In this document: positions 19,633 to 30,566 of the stretch, one piece after another
How the letters are laid out: the number at the start of each line of letters is the position of its first letter
How positions within the stretch are numbered: the stretch's first letter is position 1
Translations under genes and position numbers: made by a program
Assembly (NCBI RefSeq): GCF_905220365.1
Contig: NC_061153.1
Coordinates: 9,320,001 to 9,384,000 of the forward strand
Reading direction: 5' to 3'
Source: Vanessa cardui
Taxonomy: Eukaryota > Arthropoda > Insecta > Lepidoptera > Nymphalidae
Length of the DNA stretch: 64,000 nt
Notes under the pieces: generated by a model
The model's input: the letters and a program-made list of their open reading frames with translations, nothing else
What the model was told of the DNA's origin: nothing
Databases searched by the model: none

Positions 19633-20676
19633 ATGACTAATTGTAATGCTTGTAATAAATACGTTAAAACCGCAGAGAGAGTTACATGTTCTCAATCAGG
19701 TTGTTCGAAACAGTATCAATATTTATGTGTCAGGCTAACTGCTGACAATTATAAAAAACAAATACCATGGTTATGTCCTAACTGTAAAATAAAAATGCCT
19801 CGGTTAGGCGACAACAGTGATACGCCTGTTAAGAAACTGGGCGAGTACGAAAACGCCGATTCCGTTATGTTAAAACGTCAACTCCCATCTCGTCAACAAC
19901 AGGTTGAAGATGTAGAAAAGCCTTCGGATCATCACTTGGAGATATTGGAAGCTATAAGAAACGAATTGCCTGGTATTATTAAAAACTATATATCCCGAGA
20001 ATTTGATTGCTTAAAAGGAAACCTAAACGAAATTGAAAAGTCATTAAAATTTATGTCAACTCAGTACGACGACGCTATAAAATCGATTGCTGTGATTAAG
20101 GATGAAGTGAATAATTTAAAAAAGGAAAATGAGAAATTGCGAACTAATTTGAAGGAGCTGCAGGGAGTTGTTAAATCAATTGAACATGATTTCAGTAAAC
20201 ACGAGCAATGGTCCCGTCTTCAAAATATAGAAATTATAGGAATTCCCGAATTACATAGTGAATCTTTAACGGATGTCGTTGCGAAAATAGCGGAAAACGC
20301 CGGCTTACCTATTAACAACTCGGATTTCGAGTTTATTCATCGAGTGCAGCCAAAAAAGCCATCAAGAGGAAAACCACGAGCTATTGTTGCGCGATTTAGG
20401 AATCGTCAAATTAAAGATGCTTTCCTCTCAGCAGTACGAAAACGTAAAAATTTGAATACTACTGACATTGGAATAATGGGCGAAAACAACCGTTTTTTCA
20501 TAAACGAACACTTAACGCAACGCAACAAAAAGCTTTTATTAATGTGCAAGACCAAAGCAAGGGAGTTTTCTTACCAATATGTGTGGACAAAAAACTGTCG
20601 AATTTATGTCAGGAAAAACGAAACATTTCCGCATTTTCTGGTAACCTCCGAGTTACATTTATTAAAAATTGTATGA
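19633..20676 (+). CDS. LINE-E ORF1 protein, 347 aa, intact
   Basis: Starts MTNCNACNKYVKTAERVTCS with a PHD-like Cys/His pattern (CSKQYQYLCVRL, WLCPNCKIKMP) in residues 1-55. A long coiled coil follows at about 95-195 (DEVNNLKKENEKLRTNLKEL). The RRM-like domain has NIEIIGIPELHSESL and the C-terminal basic domain has NRFFINEHLTQRNKK and YQYVWTKNCRIYVRKNE. This is the usual nucleic-acid chaperone layout of ORF1 proteins in this superfamily. The start is supported by the zinc finger beginning four residues in. No stop or frameshift is seen. Confidence 0.82.
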   Translation: MTNCNACNKYVKTAERVTCSQSGCSKQYQYLCVRLTADNYKKQIPWLCPNCKIKMPRLGDNSDTPVKKLGEYENADSVMLKRQLPSRQQQVEDVEKPSDHHLEILEAIRNELPGIIKNYISREFDCLKGNLNEIEKSLKFMSTQYDDAIKSIAVIKDEVNNLKKENEKLRTNLKELQGVVKSIEHDFSKHEQWSRLQNIEIIGIPELHSESLTDVVAKIAENAGLPINNSDFEFIHRVQPKKPSRGKPRAIVARFRNRQIKDAFLSAVRKRKNLNTTDIGIMGENNRFFINEHLTQRNKKLLLMCKTKAREFSYQYVWTKNCRIYVRKNETFPHFLVTSELHLLKIV

Positions 20677-20966
20677 AACAATGCCCGATACGGTGCTATT
20701 TTCAATGGTCTTATTTCATACATATAGTGCTTAACCCTTGGTTCTATAAAATAACAGGTAACATTTTTATTACACACCTTAAAAACAAAATATTACATTT
20801 ACCACACTACTATTACATACGAGAACCACACAACATATTTACACAATACATATTTATAATTTAAAAAATCCAAAAACAATAATTATTACTTTTAGTTTAT
20901 TGTTACTGAGCTGCTCATATTTTTTAATATCTGTATGGGCTATATTACTAGATTTTTGTTACAGAC
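20677..20966 (+). other. Spacer between LINE-E ORF1 and ORF2
   Basis: A 290-bp AT-rich gap. A different frame stays open from 20544 to 20864, but its translation is low complexity and mostly overlaps ORF1, so I do not call it a gene. How ORF2 is translated across such a gap is not evident. Confidence 0.5.
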
Positions 20967-22178
20967 GTGGATAGAAACGTATCTTTGTCAATTTTATATC
21001 AAAACGTCAGGGGGCTACGAACTAAAATAAGGGAATTCTATAATAACGCGTTATGCTCAAATGACGATATTATTGCTGTTACAGAATCATGGCTTTGTGA
21101 GGGAATATTAGACTCAGAACTGTCGGACTCCCGCCATGATATACACCGTCGGGATCGAGGAGGTGGTAGAAGAGGCGGAGGATCTTTAATCCTAACCTGT
21201 CGCAACCTAGATGCCCGTCGTAGATCAGAATGGGAAAATGATAACATTGAATGTTTATGGGTAACTATTGGCTCTCGAACATTGAAGTCATCACGTAATC
21301 TTCATTTGGCTGTAATATATTTACCGCCTGACGACAGTTTATATTCTCGTGTAAATATCTTTGTTGACATGCTTTCTAACATTGTATCTTACAATCCAGA
21401 CGATTTATTTATAATCTGTGGCGATTTTAACCTACCTTGTATCCGTTGGACCTCCGAAGGCCCATTCATAATTAAAAGAGGAGTAACTCTGCTACAAGAC
21501 TCTGCTAGAAATTTATTAAATGTAACAAATTTACTTGGCTTTCAGCAACACAATAAAGAGTTAAACTCGTGTGGTAATACACTAGACTTAATTTTCAGTA
21601 ACTTTAACATCGACGTTACAAGGTCCTTAAATAATATGGTGGAGGAAGATGCTTATCATCCTTCATTATCTGTAGATTTGACGGATATTATCGTGCCACC
21701 ACTTGGTACAAAAGCTACTTTTAAGTATCTATTTAAAAAAGCTAACTATAAAATGATATGCGATGATTTAAAAACTATTGATTGGCCTAATATTTTACAC
21801 AATACCTCAATAGATGAAGCCACACACAAATTTTACAAAATTTTGTATAGGACTATTGATAAGCATACTCCGAAGGTTATATCACGCGGTCAAAGTATGT
21901 ACCCCATATGGTACAATAAATCTCTTATACGTATTATTAACGAAAAGAATAAAATACATGCTCAATGGAAGAAATACCGCAATCCCATAGATCACGATAT
22001 TTTTTCCCTTCTGCGAAAAAGATCTAAAGATTTGGAGAATGACCTATTTGAAAGATACATAAAGAACACAGAAAATTTAATCAAACGCAACCCTAAACAT
22101 GTTTTCAACTATGTTAAAAGTAAGCGTAAAATTAAAATAACTATCCAAAAATCATGTTTTATGAGAACGACAACCTAA
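20967..22178 (+). pseudogene. LINE-E ORF2, endonuclease half (ends at a frameshift)
   Basis: Begins MDRNVSLSILYQNVRGLRTK, the APE endonuclease opening. AVTESWLCEG (catalytic Glu), GGGRRGGGSLILTCR, AVIYLPPDD, ICGDFNLP and EEDAYHPSLSVDL (catalytic His) follow in order. The linker with RGQSMYPIWYNKSLIRI and NPKHVFNYVKSKRK continues to about 22140, where a one-base change diverts the frame to a stop at 22178. The RT half continues in the next frame, so this is one ORF2 of about 950 codons with a single lesion. Confidence 0.82.
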
Positions 22179-23830
22179 CGAGTGAAGAGGACATAAGTTT
22201 AGCGTTTAGTAAGTTTTTCGTAAGAATGTTTCAAGAACCTTTAACAACATATAATAAAATTTCTTCTGATTCCGTTGAGTCCACAGATACAATTTGCAAT
22301 ATATCAGTTAACAGCGAAACAGTGTTCAAATATCTGGCAAGTTTAGACGTCACAAAGGGAGCAGGCTCTGATAACATTCCACCACTTTTTATCGTACAAT
22401 GTGCTGATGTTCTAGCCCACCCCTTAAGTATACTTTATAATAGATCATTTAAAGAAGGGTTTGTACCATCCATATGGAAGGAAGCACATATTGTACCTAT
22501 ACACAAAAAAGGTTTAAAAACTAAGATTGAAAACTATAGGCCGATCTCTATCCTGAACACATTTAGTAAGATTCAGGAAAAAATTGTCTATAAGAATGTA
22601 TATCCTGTTGTGTCAAATTTCATTCCTCAAGAGCAACACGGGTTTACACGGGGCCGTTCTACTCTGACTAACTTATCAACTTTTACTAATAGTATATTAC
22701 AAAGTATGAATTACCATATCCAAGTTGATGTGGTCTATACGGACTTCGAAAAAGCTTTCGATCGTGTAGACTACATCATACTTCTTCAAAAACTTATTAC
22801 TTTAGGTATATGTGGTGATCTCCACCGCTGGTTTAAATCTTACATAATTAATAGATCTCAAGCCGTTGTAGTGGGCAGCAGTAAATCGAATTTCGTTAAA
22901 ATTATTTCAGGGGTGCCTCAGGGGTCACTATTGGGACCTCTGTTATACTCCTTGTATATTTATGACCTAGGTAATTGCATTCGGAACTCTAAATTTCTCT
23001 CATACGCTGATGACATGAAAATTTATAAAACTGTAAGGACGATTGAGGACTGCGTCTTACTTCAAGACGATCTGAACAGATTAAGTAAATATTATAGTGA
23101 TAATCGAATAACAGTAAACATCAATAAGTGTGTTCAAATTTCTTTCTCACGTAAAAATATCACTATTAGTAATACATATAATTTTGAAAATGTCCCAATC
23201 AAGCGAGTAAATTCTGTTACTGATCTAGGTATCATATTGGATTGTAAAATGACTTTTAGAGAACATTTCGAGCTTATTAGAAATAAAGGTTACAAGGCTT
23301 TAGGATTTGTACTACGAGTCGCGAAAGATTTCAATAATATAAATACCATAAAATTACTATACTTCTGTTACGTTCGAAGTATTTTGGAATATTGTTGCCC
23401 AGTATGGAACCCTCAATACGTTACATATGTTCACATGTTGGAGAAGATACAACAGAAATTTGTTCACTATCTAAATTTCCGCACTAGACAATTTACTCAT
23501 ACAGATTACCTTAACTCATGTGCTCGCCATAATCTCTTAACACTAGAAAATCGTCGCATTCTTGCCGATATAATGCTATTATATGACATTTGCACCAATT
23601 CTCTTAATTGTCCAAATTTAACAATTGAAATACTGCAGTTATATGTTCCTAACAAACGTACCAGGCATACACATTTGTTTCATGTTCCTATCTCTCACTC
23701 GAATTATAGTAAGAACTCAGTAGCATCTCGATTGCCTCGGCAATACAACAAACGTTTTGAAAATATTGATCCTTTTTTCATCTCCAGACAATCCTTTAGA
23801 AATACTGTGATACAGGAGCTCAGTACTTAA
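22154..23830 (+). pseudogene. LINE-E ORF2, reverse transcriptase half
   Basis: RT motifs in order: GAGSDNIPPLFIVQCA, SIWKEAHIVPIHKKG, ENYRPISILNTFSKI, EQQHG/TRGRST block, VVYTDFEKAFDRVDY (catalytic Asp), ISGVPQGSLLGPLLYSLYI and SYADDMKIYKT. The C-terminal region includes VLRVAKDFNNINTIKLLY and SILEYCCPVWNPQYV and ends at 23830. No further break is seen in this half. It is only a frameshift away from a complete enzyme. Confidence 0.84.
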
Positions 23831-23896
23831 ACACAACACACACACACATACACACACACATACACACACACATACACACACACATACACACATACT
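23831..23896 (+). repeat. CA/ACACAT microsatellite in the LINE-E 3' UTR
   Basis: ACACACACAT units recur for about 65 bp directly after the ORF2 stop codon. The rest of the 3' UTR (23897-24190) is AT-rich and ends in T runs. Confidence 0.9.
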
Positions 23897-24600
23897 TTTA
23901 TACCAAACATGGGCTTTTTCAGCACTACGATTATTCTTTGAAATTTATTATAATATCTTATACTTATGTTCAAAATTTTGTTTAATAACGAACAAGTTTG
24001 TAAATGTAAAATTCATATCAGTCTTGCTTCGTCAAAAATGTTCTGTATACCTACTGTATTTTTGCTTTGTATTTTTTTTTTCTTTAGGAACTTACTTACT
24101 GTCCTTAGTTTACAATAACTGATAAGCATAAAAAATGTAAATCCGAAATTGGCTTCTGTTAGGACAATGTATTTTTCTTTTATTTTTTTTTTTTATTTTT
24201 ATTTTTTTTTTATTTATTTATTTAAGGACTACTAGTAGCTTCTACATGTTTTAATGAAAAATGTAAAACAACTATACGAAAACAGCCAACATGTGAAGCT
24301 TTTTAAAGTAGCCACAACAATTACAATATCTGTTTCAAAAATAAATTAACACACAATTACAACAACATGAGTAGAAGGATTAAGAAAAAAATAATGTCAA
24401 AATTGATAAAAATTAAAGAGCATAAAAAATAAACAAACACTTAATAAAATTAAAATTAAAAAAAAAACACAAATAATTTGAATTGATATAGGCACAAACT
24501 AAAATTAAATAATTCATTAAATTCATGCAAAGTTTACGTTACAAAAATCACTAAAAATATAATAATTAATACAAAATAAAATTAAGATAACATTATTTAT

Positions 24601-27498
24601 TTATTTATTATTTGCATCTCTCAACAATTCTAGCGCCCGTTTACGATAAATCATGGCAGAGTCATTAAAAATATCTAGATCTTGACTAAAACCATTGTAC
24701 AACCGAGATGATCTAGGTATTGGTGCATTACATCCTAATTTCGTTTTTGATATTCTGACATCAAAAGTACCCAGAAAACTACGAGCATTGCGCCTTGGAA
24801 TACGATAGTGTATATTTTCAAGTAAGTAAGTACAGTCGATCTCGTTACGAATTATCTTAAATAGGAAAGAGAGATCTAATAATTGTCTGCGTACAGAGAG
24901 ACTATCCATATGAAAATCTTTCAAGAGATTGCTGTAATTTTTATTAAATTTATTGTATGAGATTTTTTTGTTTCTGGATAGATGATATACAAATCGCTTC
25001 TGTATTCTCTCTATACGCCGACGATGTACATCGTAACAGGGATTCCACACTACACTACCGTACTCCAGTACACTACGCACGCAAGCGTTATAGATTATTT
25101 TTTTCGTGTTATTAGTGAAGTGTTTACCGTTTCTAATTAAAAATCCTAACGTTTTGGAACTTTTCGCAATTATTTTGTTGAAGTGCGGGACAAAAGTAAG
25201 CTTGTCATCAAAAATGACACCCAAATCACTTATTTCAAAAACTTCCTCCAACTTGATGTTATCAATGCTATATATTGTTTCAAATTTATTGAGCTTTCGC
25301 GTAAATTTTATATGCTTGCATTTACTGACGTTTAATTCCATTTTATTATTTTTACACCAATTATATATAGCATTAATATCCACCTGCAAGAGCTCTGAGT
25401 CAGCTAAGTTGTTTATTACTTTTGTTAATTTTAAATCGTCCGCAAATAGAAATACTCTACTATATTGTACCGTATCGCAAATATCATTAATGAAGATATT
25501 AAAGAGCCAAGGTCCTAAGTGTGACCCTTGCGGAACCCCGGAGCAGGCTTTATATAGACTCGAGCTATAACCTTTTAAGACCACAAATTGTTGTCTATTG
25601 TATAAATATGATTTGAACCACTGAAGCATATTACCATTGAATCCGTACTTACTTAGTTTTAAGAGTAAAATATCGTGCGAAACTTTGTCGAAAGCCTTGG
25701 TTAAATCAGTATAAATTGCGTCAACTTGCTTGTGGTTATCAATAGCTGCCACAATGAATTCACTGTACGAAACAAGATTTGATGTTGTAGATCGACCCTT
25801 TATAAAGCCGTGCTGGTTATTATTAATCATTTGCTTAACATGACATTCTAGATATGGGTAAACTATTGCTTCAAATACTTTGGCAAAAGTGGAGAGTATG
25901 GAAATCGGTCTATAATTCTCAATGCACTCTCTACCCTTGGACTTATATACCGGTACTATCCTAGCTATTTTCCACTTATCGGGAAAAACACCTGAGCTAA
26001 GTGATTCGTTGTACAATAAATATAATGGGAAACTTAATACCCATGCACATTTAGAAATAAATATAGGAGGGATATTATCATTACCTGTCCCTTTAGTTGT
26101 ATCAAGTCTTTTTAAGTATTGATAAATCTGCCTTCGCGATATTACAAAATTAGTGAACGCTCCACAGTCATGTTTACATTGATTATTATAAGATGGTAAT
26201 GTATATGAAATTTGAGATTGTGTGTAAACAGAAGCGAAATATGAGGCAAATTCGTTACAAATTTCTGATCCAGATTTTATTACTTTTTGTTTGTAAGTCA
26301 TTATGCCTGGCAGAACGGTACTATTATCTTGTTTGCCCTTAAGGTATGACCAAAAATATTTAGGATTTCTACTAATTTTTTCTTCAATAATCTTAATGTA
26401 ATTATTGTAGCAAATTTTCGATAAATCTGCACTACGTTTGCTCAGAAGACGTAATGAAATTTCATCAAGTGGGTTTTTATATATTTTGTACTTATTTAAA
26501 AAAACTTGTTTCTCTTTATATAAATTTATCATTTCCTTAGTGAACCATGGAGGATATTGTTTACCTTTTTGTTTCTTTTTTGGTACATATTTTTCAATCA
26601 GTTTGTTCAAAATTTTATAAAATTTATCGATCATTAAGTTTATTGACTTACAATTACAAAATTCGCTTAACCAATTGATATTATCTAATTCTGAAATTAT
26701 ACTTACGTAGTCAGCTTTAAAATAGTTCTTCCTTTCACCAATAACGTTGCTTTTTAAAGAAGATCTTGATGAATAAGAAACCAATATATCTAAAGGAGGA
26801 TGGTGGTGATCTGGAGGCACTATTGGGAAAATAGACTTACTAATTTTTATGTTATTATAATTACTGAATATTAAGTCTAATATTTTATTATTGTTATTAC
26901 AAATGTTATTATGTTGAACAAAATTATTAAGAGATGCAAAATCAACTAGCAAATTTCCTAGGGAACTATTAGAAATAACATTATCATTAGTAGCGAACCA
27001 ATTGATATTACTTAAATTAAAATCTCCCACGAGCATAACATTTTTTCTATTCTCTGCGATTCTACTATTAAAGTTATTGATAAAATTAGATAGCATATTA
27101 CGGCTAACGGGAGGAGGCAAATAAACTGCACATAATGCAATTGAGTTATACTCGTCGTGACAATGTTCCCGTTCAATATTTATCCAAAGATCTTCACACT
27201 GACTTTCACAAAAACTGAGTCGCATTGATTTCAGTTTATTGGAGACCGCCACTAAAACTCCACCACCATCTTTTTTACAATGTAAACGTGAATTAACACG
27301 ATCTCTTCTGTATACTGTATAACGGTTGTCGAATAATTCATGGTTCTCTATTTTATCATTAAGCCACGTTTCTGTTAATATAATAACATCATAATTATTA
27401 CACGATAAATTGCAGATGAAGTCATGTGTTTTAGTACGGAGACCTCGGACATTCTGGTAGTATATATTAAGACCGTTGAATTTTATAACATGAAACAC
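24601..27498 (-). CDS. LINE-F ORF2: endonuclease and reverse transcriptase, 965 aa, intact
   Basis: One uninterrupted frame. The APE endonuclease covers about residues 8-240: NIYYQNVRGLRTK, ILTETWLN (Glu43), DGGGVLVAV, LCAVYLPPP, MLVGDFNLS (Asp159, Asn161) and PPDHHHPPLDI with the catalytic His. A linker contains YPPWFTKEMINLYK and RNPKYFWSYLK. RT spans about 455-760: TGNDNIPPIFISK, ENYRPISIL, NQHGFIKGRSTTSN, IYTDLTKAFDKV (Asp598), SGVPQGSHLGPW (near 654) and the active box FLFADDLKL (Asp687, Asp688). The C-terminal region has VRSVLEYGSVVWNP and a basic end. Length and motifs are those of a complete enzyme that nicks target DNA and copies its own RNA from the nick. Confidence 0.9.
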   Translation of the reverse strand: MFHVIKFNGLNIYYQNVRGLRTKTHDFICNLSCNNYDVIILTETWLNDKIENHELFDNRYTVYRRDRVNSRLHCKKDGGGVLVAVSNKLKSMRLSFCESQCEDLWINIEREHCHDEYNSIALCAVYLPPPVSRNMLSNFINNFNSRIAENRKNVMLVGDFNLSNINWFATNDNVISNSSLGNLLVDFASLNNFVQHNNICNNNNKILDLIFSNYNNIKISKSIFPIVPPDHHHPPLDILVSYSSRSSLKSNVIGERKNYFKADYVSIISELDNINWLSEFCNCKSINLMIDKFYKILNKLIEKYVPKKKQKGKQYPPWFTKEMINLYKEKQVFLNKYKIYKNPLDEISLRLLSKRSADLSKICYNNYIKIIEEKISRNPKYFWSYLKGKQDNSTVLPGIMTYKQKVIKSGSEICNEFASYFASVYTQSQISYTLPSYNNQCKHDCGAFTNFVISRRQIYQYLKRLDTTKGTGNDNIPPIFISKCAWVLSFPLYLLYNESLSSGVFPDKWKIARIVPVYKSKGRECIENYRPISILSTFAKVFEAIVYPYLECHVKQMINNNQHGFIKGRSTTSNLVSYSEFIVAAIDNHKQVDAIYTDLTKAFDKVSHDILLLKLSKYGFNGNMLQWFKSYLYNRQQFVVLKGYSSSLYKACSGVPQGSHLGPWLFNIFINDICDTVQYSRVFLFADDLKLTKVINNLADSELLQVDINAIYNWCKNNKMELNVSKCKHIKFTRKLNKFETIYSIDNIKLEEVFEISDLGVIFDDKLTFVPHFNKIIAKSSKTLGFLIRNGKHFTNNTKKIIYNACVRSVLEYGSVVWNPCYDVHRRRIERIQKRFVYHLSRNKKISYNKFNKNYSNLLKDFHMDSLSVRRQLLDLSFLFKIIRNEIDCTYLLENIHYRIPRRNARSFLGTFDVRISKTKLGCNAPIPRSSRLYNGFSQDLDIFNDSAMIYRKRALELLRDANNK

Positions 27499-27532
27499 TA
27501 AAATGATCTAATAGTTTAGAGAGCAATGCAAT

Positions 27533-28429
27533 TTACTGGATATTATTCAATACAGTATGATTTTTTACATAAATGCATTCTGAATGTTCTGTCTTTCTCA
27601 TAAATACCTTGCCCTGTCTAACCCACACAAATCTGTATTTTTTTTCTTTAGATTTTATTCGAGCTGCTGCATGTAAAGACTTAATAGCAGGTGACAAGTG
27701 TTCCATAATATATATAGGCTGCTTATCTGCTGCAATACCTATGTGATTTGTGTTCAGTTTATCGTCAGGATGCGATTTATTGTAATTGATGACACATGCT
27801 AGCATCGTGTCTCTCAATCGTGGTGTGGATAGCTTTACAATCACTGATCTGGGTCTTTTGTCACTGTTGATCAATTTTGCAACTCTAGTACAGTGATGTA
27901 TATCAGACTCCTTTAGATCACATGATATCGTTTTACTCAGTTGCATTACTGTACTAATTAAATTTTCATTTTTATGCTCAGGAATCATTTGTATTTCAAT
28001 GTTATTTGATCGATTATACTGCTCCATAGTATGTATTCTTTGTTGCAAATCAGATGTTACTTTTTTTAGTGCATTTTTCTCTCTTTCCATTTCCGCAATT
28101 TTATCGTCGTAGCTTGCAATTATTTTTTTAGTAGATTCGTATTCTTCGCTCAAAAAAGTCATCGAGTTTTCAATTGTAGATATTTGCTCTTTTATAGGTT
28201 TAAGATTTTCTTGAATCATTTTGTTTAACATGTTAGTGATATCTTCCAATAGTAAATTTTTAAAGGCCTGAAACTCATTACGAATGATTTTTTCAACGTC
28301 TTGTTTAGTAAGTTGTTCTGATGCAGGCGACCACTTTTCAGACTGATTGTTTTTTTGCCGGTTTGTCACATTGTCGGATTCTGGAGAAGTATTTTTTCTT
28401 GTTGTTATTATTTTTTTCTGTGGAATCAT
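27533..28429 (-). CDS. LINE-F ORF1: coiled-coil RNA-binding protein, about 298 aa, intact
   Basis: The open frame extends to an ATG at 28546, but that N-terminus overlaps a tRNA-like sequence and reads as hydrophobic nonsense. MIPQKKIITTRKNTSPESD at 28429 is a more natural start. A charged N-terminal region leads to a coiled coil (SFTFLSEEY to LQQRIHTMEQ region, about residues 85-150), an RRM-like domain (NIEIQMIPEHKNENL, RPRSVIVKLSTPRL) and a C-terminal domain ending YRFVWVRQGKVFMRK. No PHD finger is seen, unlike LINE-D and LINE-E. ORF2 begins 34 nt after its stop, which suits termination and reinitiation. Confidence 0.8.
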   Translation of the reverse strand: MIPQKKIITTRKNTSPESDNVTNRQKNNQSEKWSPASEQLTKQDVEKIIRNEFQAFKNLLLEDITNMLNKMIQENLKPIKEQISTIENSMTFLSEEYESTKKIIASYDDKIAEMEREKNALKKVTSDLQQRIHTMEQYNRSNNIEIQMIPEHKNENLISTVMQLSKTISCDLKESDIHHCTRVAKLINSDKRPRSVIVKLSTPRLRDTMLACVINYNKSHPDDKLNTNHIGIAADKQPIYIMEHLSPAIKSLHAAARIKSKEKKYRFVWVRQGKVFMRKTEHSECIYVKNHTVLNNIQ

Positions 28430-28504
28430 TCTTATGTAGTAACGACTATAACAGCAACTTCTTAACAGAAAAATAAATAATTTGAAATAGATCGCCAACA
28501 ACTT

Positions 28505-28558
28505 GGGTTTGAACCCGTATCGCTCGTGTGTAGTAGTATGGTTCACACCGTTGGGCCA
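28505..28558 (-). promoter_or_regulatory. tRNA-like pol III A box and B box upstream of LINE-F ORF1
   Basis: On the minus strand TGGCCCAACGG (28558-28548) fits the A box consensus. GGGTTCAAACCC (28516-28505) fits the B box, with about 31 nt between them. The pair resembles the SINE heads at 5830-5886 and 40000-40060 but differs in the intervening bases. It may be a SINE fragment, a tRNA-derived 5' end captured by LINE-F, or a tRNA relic. Confidence 0.6.
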
Positions 28559-28560
28559 AC

Positions 28561-29040
28561 GATATGGTTAATCGTTCAAGTAAAAATTGTGATCTGTATG
28601 TACAATATTATAATCTGCGCCTGGAGTTTTTATTAAACACCCGCTACAGAAAAAGTTATTCTCTTTGTATCTACTCACTTCACTGTATATTTTTTAATGT
28701 ATTTCTTTGTTTTATTTTAAATTACTAGAACTTGATTTGTTTCTTAAAATCGTTTTATTGCATTTATTTTTTATTAATTCACTACTTTCTTAACTTATTT
28801 TGCTAGTAAAATAGGTCACTGCCCTCAGTAAAAGTACCTGTATTATATAATTATCGTTTCACCTTTTTGCGTATTACACTTGTTCAAAACAATAATGTTT
28901 TTATATAGTTCACACACTGACTTTGTTATTTACACATATCTACGTTTTATGATTTCAAAACACAGTTCTTATTAATTACTTTTGTATAAGCTGTGGATTT
29001 TGTTACAAATAAATAAATAAATAAATATGTTTATGCCATT
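28561..29040. other. Unassigned AT-rich segment with an AAAT tract
   Basis: No coding frame. AAATAAATAAATAAATAAAT at about 29006-29028 may be the tail of a plus-strand retroposon, or part of LINE-A 3' UTR, which begins at 29040 on the minus strand. The boundary between the LINE-F block and LINE-A lies here but could not be fixed. Confidence 0.4.
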
Positions 29041-30566
29041 TTACCATGAATCAACATTGGGATAAGAATACTCTTTCAATTTCTTTTTGAAAATGTAAAT
29101 TGACTTACTAGTGCGAATTGTAAACGGCAGCGAATTCCACAATCTCGCTGCATTAACAGTGAAAGCGCTAGAGTCAAATTGGAAGTATGGGATGGGATAC
29201 GGAGTAGAAGCTGGACACTGGGACAACATGGGGAACCAAGATTTATGCAAGAAAACTAAACGCTCACGAAGGTAACTGGGGTACAGTGGATTAAAAAGTA
29301 TGTTGTAAAGAAGACATAAAACGTGAGTATCCCTGCGAAGTCTTATAGGAAGCCACTTGAGTTCAGCTCGATATTTTGAGACATGGTCAAATTTGCGGAG
29401 TCCGAAGATGTAGCGAATACGAAGGTTTTGTAGCTTCTCAAGCTTATTAAGTAGTTCTTCATTAGTGTCAAGGAAGCAGGAATCAGCAGAGTCTAAGATA
29501 AGTAGCAGAAGAGAATGGACAAGAAGAATTTTAGTTTTGATGGGAAGGAACTACTGTCCTGCAGGTTTTTTAGGGAGTGAATAGAAAAGTGAAGCTTTTT
29601 ACTTACCTCGATGATATGCTTAGACCAGGACAGGTCATTACTAAAATGAAGACCTAGATTTTTAGCGGAATCGGTATAATTAATTGGTATGCCGTTATAC
29701 ACCAAAGGAGAAATATGATTTAAAGTTTTGAGCATATTACGACTACCAATAACTAAAGCCTGTGATTTTGCAGCATTTAGCACAAGTCCGAACCGCTCAG
29801 CCCAGCTGTGTATACGTCTAAGATCTTCATTAAACCCGGCAACAGCTGTTGTAGCATCCACAACACTAAAGTGGTGATACAATTGTAGATCATCAGCGTA
29901 AAGATGAAACTTAGAAGAAATTACCGCAGATATAGTGTTAATGAAGATAGAAAATAATAGAGGAGATAGAACACCGCCTTGAGAAACACCCGATTTCAGA
30001 TTACACCAATTTGAGTGAAGCTCACCCAATTGAATGCACTGCGAGCGCCCTCGAAGATAAGACTCGAACCAGCTACACGAAGAGGAAGAAACATTTAATA
30101 ACCTGAGCACGCTTAACAGAACGTCGAAGTCTACCGAGTTAAATGCATTACTGAAGTCAAGCAATACGACCACAGTAAGCTGGCGATTGTCCATAGCGTG
30201 TCTAATGTCTTCTGTTACTTTTAAAAGGGTTTTTACAGTGCTGTGTCCAGGCCGAAACCCAGACCAAGGATTCAGAAGACGAATAAAGACTAGGTATTGT
30301 GCTAACTGCTCATGAATGATATGTTCCAGAACTTTAGATAGGAAGGGAAGGATTGAAATAGGGCGATAATGTGATGGGGAAGTAGGGTGGGATATTTTAG
30401 GTAAAGGAATAATACGAGCATTTTTCCATACTGGCGGAAAGTGTTAATGGAAAAATTAAATATATGTGTCAGTACCGGAAGGAGCTCATTCTGGAACAAA
30501 TCAGGTCACAACCAATTGCTGCTGATTTAATGGACATAATGTGCCTCTTCACATCATCTTCGGTAA
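29041..30566 (-). pseudogene. LINE-A ORF2, reverse transcriptase and C-terminus (broken)
   Basis: From 30566: FTEDDVKRHIMSIKSAAIGC is the RT entry and continues the linker that stops at 39674. KNARIIPLPKI and PSHYRPISILPFLSK lie in the neighbouring frame near 30400-30330. TVVVLLDFSNAFNSVDFD (catalytic Asp), SGVSQGGVLSPLLFSIFIN and FHLYADDLQLYHHFS occupy 30194-29493. After a frameshift the tail (ALTVNAARLWNSLPFTIR-like) ends at 29041. It is closely similar to LINE-C at 48087-49200. Confidence 0.8.

Larger units (their letters stand above)
19172..24190 (+). mobile_element. LINE-E: CR1/Jockey-type LINE, nearly complete
   Basis: Contains a 5' UTR of up to about 460 bp, ORF1 (19633-20676), a 290-bp spacer, ORF2 (20967-23830, one frameshift) and a 3' UTR with a CA-rich microsatellite, ending near a T-rich tract at 24180. 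The 3' end meets the 3' end of LINE-F in opposite orientation. I could not identify target-site duplications. Confidence 0.7.
24191..28560 (-). mobile_element. LINE-F: CR1/Jockey-type LINE with both ORFs intact
   Basis: Minus-strand element with ORF1 (28429-27533), a 34-nt gap, ORF2 (27498-24601) and a 400-bp 3' UTR ending in CCTTAAATAAATAAATAAA near 24210. The AAAT tail and the preceding GTCCT match the 3' end of LINE-H (63725-63765), so the two are one family. Both ORFs run without a stop. The 5' end is uncertain; a tRNA-like segment sits at 28505-28558. It is the youngest-looking LINE in the window. Confidence 0.75.

Noticed and set aside
25106..25570. Plus-strand ORF of 154 codons
   Set aside because: Antisense to the intact LINE-F ORF2.
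28505..28558. A tRNA gene
   Set aside because: A and B boxes are present but no complete cloverleaf could be drawn; a SINE-type or captured head fits better.
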